DNA from: Sulfurospirillum sp001602955
GTDB lineage: Bacteria > Campylobacterota > Campylobacteria > Campylobacterales > Sulfurospirillaceae
Assembly (NCBI GenBank): GCA_001602955.1
Contig: LVAC01000019.1
Span: 1-64,000, forward strand
Direction: 5' to 3'
Length of the DNA stretch: 64,000 nucleotides
Shown here: piece after piece, positions 17,411 through 26,853 of the stretch
Layout: each line of letters starts with the position of its first letter
Position numbering within the stretch: position 1 is the stretch's first letter
Position numbers and translations under genes: made by a program
The notes under the pieces: model-generated
The model's input: only the letters and a program-made list of their open reading frames with translations
Databases searched by the model: none
What the model was told of the DNA's origin: nothing

Positions 17411-17887
17411 TTACGCAAGAAGCGACGACCATGCGACGATCAGTTTTTCCAAAGTCCATGCAGCGTTGGCGGGGCTGGTTGAAGGAAGCGTTTGTGCGGG
17501 TAGTTTCGTGAGCGGTTCGCAGTGGATACGGTAGAGTTTTGCCGCGGTTTGACCGTTGCAAAAAATACGTTCGATACGCGCGGCGTGAAGCACGCTTTGC
17601 AAGTCGTTACCGCAGGCGTTTTGGATCGTTGCATCGCTTGAGCCGACGATGTCGCAACATCGGATGACGTCCCAAATCGCAATGCCGCTTGCGTGTAAAA
17701 GTGCTTTTTTGGCTTCAAGGTCGCACGGCGGCTCTACGCCGTGCAACGCGGCAATTACCTTCCAAAAACGGTTTTGCGGATGTGCGTAGTAAAAGGCTTC
17801 TTCCCGCGATTTCACCGAAGGAAACGAACCCAAAACGAGCACGCGCGACGTTGCGTCGTAAACGGGTTCGAAGGGATGAAAGAGCAT
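17411..17887 (-). CDS. Uracil-DNA-glycosylase superfamily, DNA-deoxyinosine glycosylase type
   Basis: Base-excision repair enzyme of 158 residues that removes deaminated bases, in this branch hypoxanthine. Seen: LGSFPSVKSRE (motif 1), YYAHPQNRFW, WDVIRCCD, IFCNG and the final STSPANA loop (motif 2 of the superfamily). The gene lies 27 bases after eptA on the same strand and may be co-transcribed with it, though no functional link is evident. Confidence 0.82.
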   Translation of the reverse strand: MLFHPFEPVYDATSRVLVLGSFPSVKSREEAFYYAHPQNRFWKVIAALHGVEPPCDLEAKKALLHASGIAIWDVIRCCDIVGSSDATIQNACGNDLQSVLHAARIERIFCNGQTAAKLYRIHCEPLTKLPAQTLPSTSPANAAWTLEKLIVAWSSLLA

Positions 17888-17914
17888 GTTTTTCCTTTGT
17901 CGATAATCGACATT

Positions 17915-19465
17915 TTAACGTAACATGTCAAGCTTTGCATCGTACTCTTGGGTTTGAACGTCGAAGAGTCCTAAAATCGTATGAAATAAATTGTCGTGCG
18001 AAAAGGCGTCGTTTTGTTTGGCTTTGAGTTCAAGCGTCTTTTGCGGTCGGTAAAAAATCGCCGGAATGTGTTTTTGTGCATCGGGAGCGATCATGTAGGG
18101 AAGTCCGTGCAGGTAAATACCGTTTTCGCCTAAAGATTCTCCGTGATCGGAAGCGTAAATGAGCGTCGTGTCATACTTGTCTTCGTTGGCTTTTAAAAGC
18201 GAGATCGTTTTATCGAGAATAAAGTCGGTATACAAAAGGGTATTGTTATACGTATTGACGATCTGTTCTTGCGTGCATTTTTGCAAATCTTGCGTATCGC
18301 ATGTCGGCGTAAAGCGTTTAAACGCGTCCGGATAGCGTTTAAAATAGGTCGGACCGTGACTGCCTTCTTGGTGTAAAACGATAAAGGTATCTTGATAGCT
18401 TCGATCGACGCTTGCTTGAAAATCTTGCAATAGAACATCGTCAAATCCGACGCCGTTAAACTTTTTGACGTCTTGCATACGCTTGGCAACGTCTTTGTCG
18501 CCTCCTGAGTTGTTGTCTCTCCAAAGGATGCGTACGCCCGTTTTATTTAAAACGTCGACCAAGTTTTCGTAAGACTCTTTGTCGCTACTCCACTCTTCTC
18601 GCGTAAATTTGGAAAACAAACACGGAACGGATACGGCGGTCGCCGTGCCGCAAGAGTGAAAATTGGAAAACGAAACAACGTCGTCTCGTTTGGATAAAAG
18701 CGGATTGGTCGGTATTTCATAACCGTTAAGCGAAAAATTTTGTGCACGCGCCGTTTCGCCGACGACCAAAACCACCAATTTCTTTTTGGCATGTTCGGGT
18801 TTGATCGCATCGGCGGCAATGACGCTTAGATGCGGTTTGGTTTTAAGGTTTTTGGCGATAAATTTTCCTAAAGAAGCAAGCGGATAATAGGGATTAAGGT
18901 ACATCTTTAATTCATGATGATTGCGAAAAAAAGAGCTATATGTTTTGCTGGTGCTTAAATAAATTCCCGTAATGCTGACCGATAATAAAACAATAACGAC
19001 GGCTCTTTGCAATAACTCTTTCGTATAGTTTTGAAAGTGTAAAGGTGCTTTTCGAATGACCCAAAAAGCGAGTGAGAGTGCCGTAAAAACGTAAAAAAGA
19101 AGTTTAAGCGTGATCAAATCGAAAACTTCTTCCGTATCGGTTTGCGCCATATTGGCGTACATGTTACTATCGAAAACGATGCCGTATGTGTCGATAAAAT
19201 AGGCGCAAAGCGTTCCTACTACGATAAAAAACGCAAGCATGACGCGAAAACCCAAGCGATGTGTCGGAAATAATACCACATTTAAAAGGAGCATCAACAG
19301 TAAAAACAGAACAAGCGGTGCGGAAAAAATGATGAGATAGTTGTGTTCGTTTGCCGCATACGTAAAAAGTTTTGAAAAAAAAGTCATATTGAAAAAAAGT
19401 GTTATCCCCAAAGCCAGTAAAGCGATACTACGCTGAGAGTATGATCGAACAACAAGTTTTAACAT
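17915..19465 (-). CDS. eptA: Phosphoethanolamine transferase (EptA family)
   Basis: Inner-membrane enzyme of 516 residues that adds phosphoethanolamine to lipid A or other surface targets and lowers binding of cationic peptides. Five hydrophobic helices occupy about residues 12-165; the periplasmic catalytic domain begins near 220 with VVLVVGETARAQNFSLNGY (metal-site Glu), the nucleophile Thr in SCGTATAVS near 271, and ASDHGESLGENG with HGLPY for zinc. It follows a response regulator and histidine kinase gene on the same strand, the usual arrangement of PmrAB-like control. Confidence 0.9.
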   Translation of the reverse strand: MLKLVVRSYSQRSIALLALGITLFFNMTFFSKLFTYAANEHNYLIIFSAPLVLFLLLMLLLNVVLFPTHRLGFRVMLAFFIVVGTLCAYFIDTYGIVFDSNMYANMAQTDTEEVFDLITLKLLFYVFTALSLAFWVIRKAPLHFQNYTKELLQRAVVIVLLSVSITGIYLSTSKTYSSFFRNHHELKMYLNPYYPLASLGKFIAKNLKTKPHLSVIAADAIKPEHAKKKLVVLVVGETARAQNFSLNGYEIPTNPLLSKRDDVVSFSNFHSCGTATAVSVPCLFSKFTREEWSSDKESYENLVDVLNKTGVRILWRDNNSGGDKDVAKRMQDVKKFNGVGFDDVLLQDFQASVDRSYQDTFIVLHQEGSHGPTYFKRYPDAFKRFTPTCDTQDLQKCTQEQIVNTYNNTLLYTDFILDKTISLLKANEDKYDTTLIYASDHGESLGENGIYLHGLPYMIAPDAQKHIPAIFYRPQKTLELKAKQNDAFSHDNLFHTILGLFDVQTQEYDAKLDMLR

Positions 19466-19530
19466 CGAAAAATCCCCTAATCGTTTGATGATAGGGAATT
19501 TTAAAAAATGAAAATGAATCGAGAATGAAT

Positions 19531-20931
19531 TTAAAACGAGATGCGAATATGCGTGAAACGATCTTTTTGCGAGTCGATACGAATCGTCAATCCGTGTACG
19601 TCGACGATAGCTTTAACCAACGCTAATCCCAAACCGCTTCCCTTCACGTCGTCTTTCGTACGGGAGCTTCGGTAAAAGGGCTCAAGGATATGTTCCAAAT
19701 CTTCTTGGGCGATCCCCTTGCCCTCATCGCGTATCTCAAAGAAGGCTTGAGAGAGAAACAGATGAACGCACGTTTGAGGCGGCGAGTATTTGATTGCGTT
19801 ATCGATGAGATTGAGGAACATAATTTTTAAAAGCGTCGCATTGGCACTGCGGGTGGTAGGCTCGATATGTTCTAATTCTAAAGATACGTTTTTTTGGTGT
19901 GCGAACGCGGTTTTTTCCTGAAGGGCTTCCAAAAGAATTTCATCGACGTAAACCTCTTCAAAATGGCTTTGAATATCGCGCGAAGTGTTGCTCGATAAAA
20001 AGAGGATTTTCTCGATGACTTCTTGTAGAGAGACGATCTCTTTGGCGACGTTGCGTAAAATCATACGGTACTCTTCCGGGCTTCGCTCTTTGCGCAAACC
20101 GACTTCAACTTCGCCTTTCATAATCGTCAGCGGCGTTTTGAGTTCATGCGAGGCGTTTTGTCCGAACTGCTTAACTTGGTCGTACGCATGGCGGAGTTCT
20201 TGTAAAAGCGTATTGAACGTATCGATGAGGTCATCGATTTCGTAAGCGATGCTTGTTTTAGGAATGATGCTTTTTGTATCTTGCGCACTGAGTCGTTTGG
20301 CCGTTTGAGAGACCGCTAAGACGGTTTTGAACGATTTGGAAATAAGTGCATACGTGAGGACCAAAATCATGGTTAAAAGGACGGAAAAACCGACCCATAA
20401 CGTGAAGGTAAGTTCTTGAATCTGAGGCGTGTGTTTTTCGTACGGAAGCGCACATACGATTAAAAGCGCATGATCGTTTTGTTGGTCTAAAAGCATCGTT
20501 GCGGTGCGGATTTTGCGGTGCGGCGCGTCGCTAAAAGACGAGAGCGCAAACGCGATAGGTTGATGCTTGCGTACTACAGTTTCGCGTTGTTGAAACGCGA
20601 CGTCGATCGTGCTTTCTTTGAGGTCTAATGAACGGGTTGCGTAGTTGATGACCCGAAGGTCGTTATCGACGCGAAAGAGTTGTGCGTAAAGTATCGGAAC
20701 GTCGAACTCCTCTTTGACTTCGTCCGGTGTTTTGTCGATGGTTTCGGGGTGTTCCGAATAATCGTGTTTAATATCTTTTAAAACCGTTGTCAGCGTGGCG
20801 TCGAGCGACTGGAGATACGAGCTTTCAAACGTATGAATGATGGCGTATCCAAAGCCGTAAAAGAGCAAAAAAAGAATCAAAAAAAAGGTGAAAAGAAGCC
20901 TTGTTTTAAAATTCGAGATAAATTTAATCAT
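19531..20931 (-). CDS. Membrane sensor histidine kinase (OmpR-type partner)
   Basis: 466 residues. TM helices at about 11-33 and 175-198 flank a periplasmic sensor region; HAMP follows, then HisKA with H in NASHELKTPLTIM and an ATPase with LIDNAIKYSP, RDEGKGI and GSGLGLALVKAIV. The start ATG overlaps the end of the response regulator gene by 8 bases. Position directly upstream of eptA suggests sensing of envelope conditions such as metals, acid or peptides. Confidence 0.88.
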   Translation of the reverse strand: MIKFISNFKTRLLFTFFLILFLLFYGFGYAIIHTFESSYLQSLDATLTTVLKDIKHDYSEHPETIDKTPDEVKEEFDVPILYAQLFRVDNDLRVINYATRSLDLKESTIDVAFQQRETVVRKHQPIAFALSSFSDAPHRKIRTATMLLDQQNDHALLIVCALPYEKHTPQIQELTFTLWVGFSVLLTMILVLTYALISKSFKTVLAVSQTAKRLSAQDTKSIIPKTSIAYEIDDLIDTFNTLLQELRHAYDQVKQFGQNASHELKTPLTIMKGEVEVGLRKERSPEEYRMILRNVAKEIVSLQEVIEKILFLSSNTSRDIQSHFEEVYVDEILLEALQEKTAFAHQKNVSLELEHIEPTTRSANATLLKIMFLNLIDNAIKYSPPQTCVHLFLSQAFFEIRDEGKGIAQEDLEHILEPFYRSSRTKDDVKGSGLGLALVKAIVDVHGLTIRIDSQKDRFTHIRISF

Positions 20932-21589
20932 GGATCGAGTACCCTAAATTGCGATACGTCGTAATGAGCTTTTCGTCAAACGGTTTATCGATTTTCGTAC
21001 GTAAACGGTACATGTAAACCGAAACGATGTTACTGTTAACCGTTTGATCGTTGTTAAACAGATGTTCTTGAAGCGTTTTTTCTTCGACGATCGTTCCTTT
21101 GCGGCGCAAAAGATACTCCAAAATCGCAAACTCTTTAGCCGTCAGAAGGATCGATACTCCGGCACGTTCGACGGTTTTATTCAAGGGATTGAGTTCCAAA
21201 TCTCCCGCGCGAAGCGATAAGTCTTTGTGCTCGTGTTTGCGCAATTGGGCATAAATGCGCGCTAAAAGCTCCTCAAAGCTAAACGGTTTGGTCAGATAAT
21301 CGTCCGCGCCGCTGTTTAAAAGCGTGACTTTATCGTTAATGGTACTTTTGGCACTAAGCATAATGATCGGTACGGCGTTTTTTTGAGCGCGAAGCGTTTG
21401 GCAGACACTATCGCCGCCTAAGCCTTTGAGCATAATATCTAAAACGATCAGATCGTAGTTCGTGCTTTGGGCTAAGTAGATTGCGTCTTCGCCGTTATCG
21501 CAGGTATCGACGCAAAAATACTCCTCTTCCAAACCTTTTTTTAAAAACGAGACGATTTTGGGATCGTCTTCGACGATTAATAATTTCAT
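20924..21589 (-). CDS. OmpR/PhoB-type response regulator
   Basis: 221 residues: receiver domain (MKLLIVEDD start, phospho-Asp in LIVLDIML, Lys in YLTKPFSF) and C-terminal winged helix (ILLTAKEFAILEYLLRRKG, then SNIVSVYMYRLRTKID). ATG at 21589 is preferred because the receiver fold begins there and AGGAGGT lies 9 bases upstream; a longer frame to 21622 overlaps rarD. Likely regulates the downstream eptA. Confidence 0.88.
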   Translation of the reverse strand: MKLLIVEDDPKIVSFLKKGLEEEYFCVDTCDNGEDAIYLAQSTNYDLIVLDIMLKGLGGDSVCQTLRAQKNAVPIIMLSAKSTINDKVTLLNSGADDYLTKPFSFEELLARIYAQLRKHEHKDLSLRAGDLELNPLNKTVERAGVSILLTAKEFAILEYLLRRKGTIVEEKTLQEHLFNNDQTVNSNIVSVYMYRLRTKIDKPFDEKLITTYRNLGYSIHD

Positions 21590-21596
21590 CGGAGAT

Positions 21597-22481
21597 CTAC
21601 CTCCTTTTTTTAAAGTAGGCATCGAGGCTGAAGATCGCCAATGCGATCCAAATCAAAACAAAAGTCGTTAATTTTTCGGGAAGCAAAACTTCGTCGTAGA
21701 CGAAAATCGCCAATAAAAAAGAGATCGAAGGACCGATGTATTGAAAAAACCCGATGTGAATGAGCGAAATGCGCGTCGTTGCGGCATTGAACCATAAAAG
21801 CGGTACGACCGTAACGACGCCGGCTAAGAGAAGAATCCACGACGTACGATCGAGCGGTAGGACAAACGCGTTTTGATCGGTTAGTACCAAATAGACAAAA
21901 TACAAAAGTGCGATCGGAAATAAAATGAGCGTTTCGACGTAAAGCCCCGTCATCGCCGGAAGGTTGATTTTTTTGCGAATCAGCCCGTAAAAAGCAAAGC
22001 TAAAAGCCAATACCAGCGAGACGATCGGTAGCGTTCCTAGCGTAACGAGTTGGTAGACGATCGCGGCGATTGCCAAAGCGATAGCGATTTTTTGCCAAAA
22101 AGAGGGGCGGTCTTTAAAGACGATGATGCCCAGCGCAAAATTGACCAAAGGATTGATGTAGTAGCCAAGGCTCGATTCGGCAATCATATTGTGCGAAACT
22201 GCCCAAATAAAAACCAGCCAATTGAGCGAAACCAAAAGTGCGGAGAGCACCAAGTATTTGAGTTTTGAGAGATCGCGTATGAGAAGCTTGAAATGTCCCA
22301 TCTGCTTACTAAAAAGAATCATCGCATAGAGTAAAACGACCGACCAAATAATACGATGCGCCAAGACTTCTCCGGCACCGACATGGCTGAGGAGTTTAAA
22401 ATAAATCGGTATCAGACCCCAGAAACCAAATGCCAATACTGCATATAAGTAACCGCGTATCTCTTCGGAATGCGTTTGCAT
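21597..22481 (-). CDS. rarD: RarD-type EamA-family permease
   Basis: A 294-residue inner-membrane protein with about ten hydrophobic helices made of two EamA repeats; family name from chloramphenicol sensitivity. Blocks GFWGLIPIYFKLL, AHRIIWSV, NWLVFIWAV and SLGYYINPL are characteristic of RarD. Substrate unknown. ATG 22481 is used; TTG 22490 lies 9 bases upstream in frame. It heads the minus-strand unit leading into the two-component system, 7 bases from the regulator start. Confidence 0.85.
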   Translation of the reverse strand: MQTHSEEIRGYLYAVLAFGFWGLIPIYFKLLSHVGAGEVLAHRIIWSVVLLYAMILFSKQMGHFKLLIRDLSKLKYLVLSALLVSLNWLVFIWAVSHNMIAESSLGYYINPLVNFALGIIVFKDRPSFWQKIAIALAIAAIVYQLVTLGTLPIVSLVLAFSFAFYGLIRKKINLPAMTGLYVETLILFPIALLYFVYLVLTDQNAFVLPLDRTSWILLLAGVVTVVPLLWFNAATTRISLIHIGFFQYIGPSISFLLAIFVYDEVLLPEKLTTFVLIWIALAIFSLDAYFKKRR

Positions 22482-22615
22482 AAAAACCAACTTGTAACGT
22501 AAAGGATGGACGTATTATAGACGAAATCAACTTATAAGTAAAAGTTAATTCGCTTTATTCATAATATTTTTCACTTAGGAATTGTTATAATGCGAAAAAG
22601 GGCGGAGGTGTGACA

Positions 22616-24286
22616 ATGACGCTTAAATCAAAGTTATTTATTTTCATGTCGGCACTTTTTATCCTCTTCTCCACGTTCGTGTGGATGTATTCCTCGTTTT
22701 TGTTCGATAGCATCAACGAAACGTGGGCAAAACATTTTATCGCTAAAGAGCGCTTAAACGACGAGAGTCAAAGCCTTGCTTCGTTTATGTCTCAAGAGGG
22801 CGTACACACGTTTTTTAGCGACGCTTCGGGCGTCATACAAAACCCACATGTCAAGACAAACGACAACAATACTTCCGTAGAAACTTTGGGAACGATTTTT
22901 ACGAAATCCGGCGACAAAGAAGCGATTTTCAAAGCGATGCAAGCCATGCTTGATCCGACAAAAGACGTGCAGACTTTATGGGTCGATTATCACGACGCGA
23001 GGCATCTTTTATGCGTCGACCTTGTGCCCGATAGGACATGGTTTCGTTTAACGCTTATTGATGCTAAAGAGTTGGTTTTACTCCGCGATTTTACGATTTT
23101 CCCGATGTTAAGCGCACTTTTTTTAGCGGCATTGTTTGCGGTCGGTTTGGAGTTACATGTACTCATTCTCTCTCCGCTTGCGCAACTCAAAGAGGCGATG
23201 CATCATGTTCAAAACGGTCAGTACGCCACCAAGCTTCATTTGGTCGGAACGGCGGAAATTGCAGATCTTTCGCGTCAATTTAGCGATATGGTCGCTTACG
23301 TCAATGCAAACAATCGCTCTTTAGAAGCGAAAATTCACGAGCGTACGCAAGCGATTCGCGAAAACGAAAATAAACTCGCTACGATTTTAGATACGGTGGA
23401 AGCCTATATTTATATCAAGGACAAAACCTACCGCTATCGCTATGCCAATCGCAAGACATGCGAGTATTTCGGTCGGTCGTTAGAGGAGATTATTGGGCGG
23501 GACGATAGTGCCTTTTTTGAAGAAAAGACGTTTCAAGCGATACGTCGTGCCGATGTGGAAGTTATCGAAATGGGGCACAAGATAACGCTGGAAGAACACA
23601 ATACGACGATGCAAGGCGATACGGATCGCATTTTCTTATCGACCAAAATTCCTTTGTGCAAAGAAGACGGCTCTATTTATGCCTTATGCGGTATTTCGAC
23701 CGATATTACCGCTCAAAAACAAAACGAAGCGATGATCAAAAAATTAGCGTTTCATGACATGTTAACGAAACTCCCCAATCGAAGGCTTTTTGACGAGCGT
23801 TTGAATTTGGTTCTTTCGTTGAGCAAACGAAGCCTTCGATACAATGCTTTAGCGGTAATCGATTTGGATAATTTCAAAACCTTAAACGATCAAAAAGGGC
23901 ATCAAGCCGGAGACGTATTGTTGATTCAAGCGGCAAGTAGGCTTCAAACGTGCGTTCGTGAAATCGACACGGTTGCGCGTTTCGGAGGCGATGAATTTTT
24001 AGTGTTGCTGTCACAATTGGAAGGCAATCGTGAAGCCGCTTGTCGTGAAGCGCAAAAAATCGCATGGCATATTTTAGAGACTTTAGCCAAGCCCTACGTG
24101 ATTGAATATGATAACGAAGGAGTCGCGCAGACCGTGACGCATCATTGTACGGCGAGTATCGGAGTGTATGTTTTCGGTTATGAAAAAGAGGATAAAATGA
24201 CGATCTTTAGCAGAGCGGACACCGCGATGTACGAAGCAAAACAAACAGGGCGCAATCGCGTCGTCTGTTACAAGGAGACGGTATGA
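22616..24286 (+). CDS. Membrane diguanylate cyclase with PAS domain
   Basis: 556 residues making c-di-GMP. TM1 at about 7-27, an extracytoplasmic sensor to about 160, TM2 about 163-183, HAMP-like linker, PAS domain (about 255-375), and GGDEF domain (about 385-556) with the intact active motif RFGGDEFLVLL near residue 457. REID five residues before GGDEF is the inhibitory I-site. ATG 22616 is 7 bases after GGAGG. The stop overlaps the next gene by 4 bases. Confidence 0.88.
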   Translation: MTLKSKLFIFMSALFILFSTFVWMYSSFLFDSINETWAKHFIAKERLNDESQSLASFMSQEGVHTFFSDASGVIQNPHVKTNDNNTSVETLGTIFTKSGDKEAIFKAMQAMLDPTKDVQTLWVDYHDARHLLCVDLVPDRTWFRLTLIDAKELVLLRDFTIFPMLSALFLAALFAVGLELHVLILSPLAQLKEAMHHVQNGQYATKLHLVGTAEIADLSRQFSDMVAYVNANNRSLEAKIHERTQAIRENENKLATILDTVEAYIYIKDKTYRYRYANRKTCEYFGRSLEEIIGRDDSAFFEEKTFQAIRRADVEVIEMGHKITLEEHNTTMQGDTDRIFLSTKIPLCKEDGSIYALCGISTDITAQKQNEAMIKKLAFHDMLTKLPNRRLFDERLNLVLSLSKRSLRYNALAVIDLDNFKTLNDQKGHQAGDVLLIQAASRLQTCVREIDTVARFGGDEFLVLLSQLEGNREAACREAQKIAWHILETLAKPYVIEYDNEGVAQTVTHHCTASIGVYVFGYEKEDKMTIFSRADTAMYEAKQTGRNRVVCYKETV

Positions 24287-24624
24287 TTAAAGTTTACGGT
24301 ATTTTAACATGTACAAGCGTGAAAAAAGCGACGGCATTTTTAAAAGCACACGGGAAAACGTACGCGTTTATCGATTTGAAAAGCGTTCCGATCGAGGCGG
24401 CAAAACGCAAAGAGTGGCTTTCAAAACAGAGTATGGCAACGCTTTTCAATACGAAAGGAACGAAGTTTAGAACGCTAGGTCTTGACAAAACCATGAGCGA
24501 CGCGCAAAAAGAGGCATGGCTGGAAAAAGAACCTTTATTGTACAAACGTCCCGTGATCGAGTGCGAAGACGGAACGGTGGTTGTCGGTTTTGACGAAGAA
24601 CTCTATTTGAAAAAATTTGCCTAA
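24283..24624 (+). CDS. ArsC/Spx-family protein (YffB-like)
   Basis: Thioredoxin-fold protein of 113 residues. It has a single redox-type Cys in ILTCTSVKKA instead of the Cys-X-X-Cys of Spx, and Arg-Pro in KRPVIECEDG. This matches the YffB/ArsC-like group whose role is poorly defined; arsenate reduction is not supported since no ars genes are near. Overlaps the cyclase stop (ATGA) and the convergent exporter stop. Confidence 0.78.
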   Translation: MIKVYGILTCTSVKKATAFLKAHGKTYAFIDLKSVPIEAAKRKEWLSKQSMATLFNTKGTKFRTLGLDKTMSDAQKEAWLEKEPLLYKRPVIECEDGTVVVGFDEELYLKKFA

Positions 24625-25244
24625 GCCCGTTTGGTACTAGAGAGAAAAAGTGCCGCAAGGAGCAAAAAAGCACCCGTAATGCGGTTTTGAATCCGAATCG
24701 CGCGAACCGATTTGATGACGCCTTTGAGCTTGGATGCCAAAGAGCTGTAACCGGTCATAACGATAATATCCACGCTAATCAGCGTCGCGCAAATAATCGC
24801 AAATTGGATCAAGAGCGGCTTTTCGGGGCTTAAAAACTGTGGAATAAAAGCGACCAAAAAAACGGTCGCTTTTATGTTTGTAAGATTGATGAGCGTGGCT
24901 TGAATATAAGCTTTTTTAGCGGAAAAGGCTTTGATACGTTGCGTATCGCTCGGTAAACTCGGTTTTTCGATAAACTTGATGATACCTAAAAAAACGAGGT
25001 AGATAACGCCGATCCATTTGATGATCGAGAAAAGAAGTACCGATTGCATGATGATGGAGCCGAGTCCGATGACGACGACGAACGTTTGAAGAAACAAACC
25101 CGTTTGAAGTCCGAAAATTGCGGCATACGAACGTTTTAATCCGTACTTAAGACCGTAATTCATTGAAACGACCGCACCCGCGCCCGGAGAGACGCTAATC
25201 AGAATGGAAGCCAATAGCATGGTCAACCAAATATCAAAAGACAT
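24621..25244 (-). CDS. LysE/RhtB-family amino-acid exporter
   Basis: A 207-residue inner-membrane protein with about six hydrophobic helices and the family signature ISVSPGAGAVVSMNYGLKYG. Length fits the family if translation begins at ATG 25244 (preceded by AAAGGATGGG). Substrate unknown. Its 3' end overlaps the convergent Spx-like gene by 4 bases. Confidence 0.82.
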   Translation of the reverse strand: MSFDIWLTMLLASILISVSPGAGAVVSMNYGLKYGLKRSYAAIFGLQTGLFLQTFVVVIGLGSIIMQSVLLFSIIKWIGVIYLVFLGIIKFIEKPSLPSDTQRIKAFSAKKAYIQATLINLTNIKATVFLVAFIPQFLSPEKPLLIQFAIICATLISVDIIVMTGYSSLASKLKGVIKSVRAIRIQNRITGAFLLLAALFLSSTKRA

Positions 25245-25370
25245 AACCCATCCTTTAAAGCAAATGAGCGCGCATTGTAACATAGCTTCGATCAAGAGAG
25301 CCTTTGGCGCATATTGATAAATAGGCGTTCGTGTGGTACAATCCGCTCATATTTTTAAAGGAGCGTGGTG

Positions 25371-25676
25371 GTGCGAAGGGTTTGGATAGCGTATATCGCG
25401 ACCATAAGCGTCTTTATCGTTGCGCAAGTCGTCTATCTTTCGCAAACGCGCTCTTTGGATGCGCAGGCTTTGATTAAAAAAGAACACATCAGCGCATGGG
25501 TCAGCTTGCCGGATTTGGCGTTGGTCAGCGAAGCGCATTACGTAAGGCATCGAAGTATGAGCGATCTTTTTTCATATTTTAACGAATCGCCCGAATTGTT
25601 AGAGTATTTTCCTTCGACGTTTGTCTATCGTCCTAATAGGCTTGAGCCTTCTTCAAGGATCGAATATGCTCGCTAA
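25371..25676 (+). CDS. Small membrane-anchored protein heading ABC/NosL cluster
   Basis: About 101 residues: one N-terminal TM helix (WIAYIATISVFIVAQVVYL) then an extracytoplasmic tail with SLPDLALVSEAHYVRHRSMSD. I know no function. GTG codons at 25365, 25368 and 25371 compete; AAAGGAG suits 25371. The stop overlaps the permease start by 11 bases, so it belongs to the ABC/NosL operon and may act in the same periplasmic process. Confidence 0.65.
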   Translation: MRRVWIAYIATISVFIVAQVVYLSQTRSLDAQALIKKEHISAWVSLPDLALVSEAHYVRHRSMSDLFSYFNESPELLEYFPSTFVYRPNRLEPSSRIEYAR

Positions 25677-26853
25677 TATCAATGTTCTACTGCTTGATTA
25701 CGCTTTAGGTTCTTTGAAGCGGCAAGGCGGGAAAAGCATTTTTATTTTTCTCGTGCTTTGCCTTTTAATCTTTCTTTTGGCATCGGTTTTGATGATTGCC
25801 GATGCGATTAAAGTCGAACTCAATACGACCTTAAAAACCCTGCCTCAGATTACGCTTCAGCGTTTTGTCGCAGGAAGACAAACCAACGTTTCCGTTGAGC
25901 GCGTCGATACGATTTTAGCGTTAAACGGCGTCGAGCGAGCGATACCGCGCGTTTGGGGGTACTACTATTTCAAACCCGCGGGTGTGAATTTTTCGATCGT
26001 CGGCATCGATGCGTATGAAGAACCTTATAAAAAACGCTTAAGCGAGTTGACCCGAACGTTTGATCTCTCAACGCTCGAAAAAGAGGGCGGTATGATCGTC
26101 GGCGAGGGCGTTCAAAACGTCTTACGAGAAAATTACTATAGCGATTTTTTCAATTTTATTACGCCTAAAGGCGAGCGGTATCCTCTTAAAATCGCGGGTG
26201 TTTTTCACTCCGATATTGCGTTAGAGTCGAACGATTTGATGTTGGTTTCCAAACAAGCGGCGTATACGATTTTCGGCATGCCTCCCGAAGAAGCGACCGA
26301 CATCGTCGTCCATGTCAGCAATCCCGTCGAGATTCCGACGATCGTTCAGAAAATTACCGAACGCTATCCCGATTTGCGCGCGATCACGCAAGATGACCTT
26401 CGCATCAGTTATCAAAATATTTTTGACTATAAAAGCGGTTTTTTTCTTTCACTTTTTATCGTGTGCGTTTTTGCCTTTTTTATCGTGATTTACGATAAAG
26501 CCAGTGGGCTTAGTTCTGAAGAAAGGCGTGAAATCGGCATTTTGAAAGCGTTAGGATGGCGTATGAGCGACATTGTGCATGCGAAGTTTTACGAAAGCTT
26601 CGTGATGGCGTTAAGTGCGTTTTTGACGGGATTTTGCGCGGCGCTTTTTTTCGTTTACGTGTTACAAGCACCGCTATTGCGTTCCGTTTTTATCGGTTAT
26701 TCCGAGCTCAAACCCCCGTTTCGTTTACCCTTTAGCGTGGACGTTAAAATGATCGTGCTGCTTTTTTTCCTCAGCGTACCCGTTTATATCGCAGCGACTT
26801 TAATTCCCTCATGGAAAGCCGCAAGTTTAGACGCAGACGAGGTGATGCGATGA
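25666..26853 (+). CDS. MacB/LolC-type (FtsX-like) ABC permease
   Basis: 395 residues with the four-helix FtsX-family arrangement: TM1 about 22-47, a large extracytoplasmic domain, then three C-terminal helices (about 258-282, 303-335, 362-385) with the coupling region RREIGILKALGWRMSDI. Such transporters work mechanically across the periplasm rather than as importers. ATG 25666 follows AAGGA; the stop overlaps the ATPase start (ATGA). Confidence 0.83.
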   Translation: MLANINVLLLDYALGSLKRQGGKSIFIFLVLCLLIFLLASVLMIADAIKVELNTTLKTLPQITLQRFVAGRQTNVSVERVDTILALNGVERAIPRVWGYYYFKPAGVNFSIVGIDAYEEPYKKRLSELTRTFDLSTLEKEGGMIVGEGVQNVLRENYYSDFFNFITPKGERYPLKIAGVFHSDIALESNDLMLVSKQAAYTIFGMPPEEATDIVVHVSNPVEIPTIVQKITERYPDLRAITQDDLRISYQNIFDYKSGFFLSLFIVCVFAFFIVIYDKASGLSSEERREIGILKALGWRMSDIVHAKFYESFVMALSAFLTGFCAALFFVYVLQAPLLRSVFIGYSELKPPFRLPFSVDVKMIVLLFFLSVPVYIAATLIPSWKAASLDADEVMR

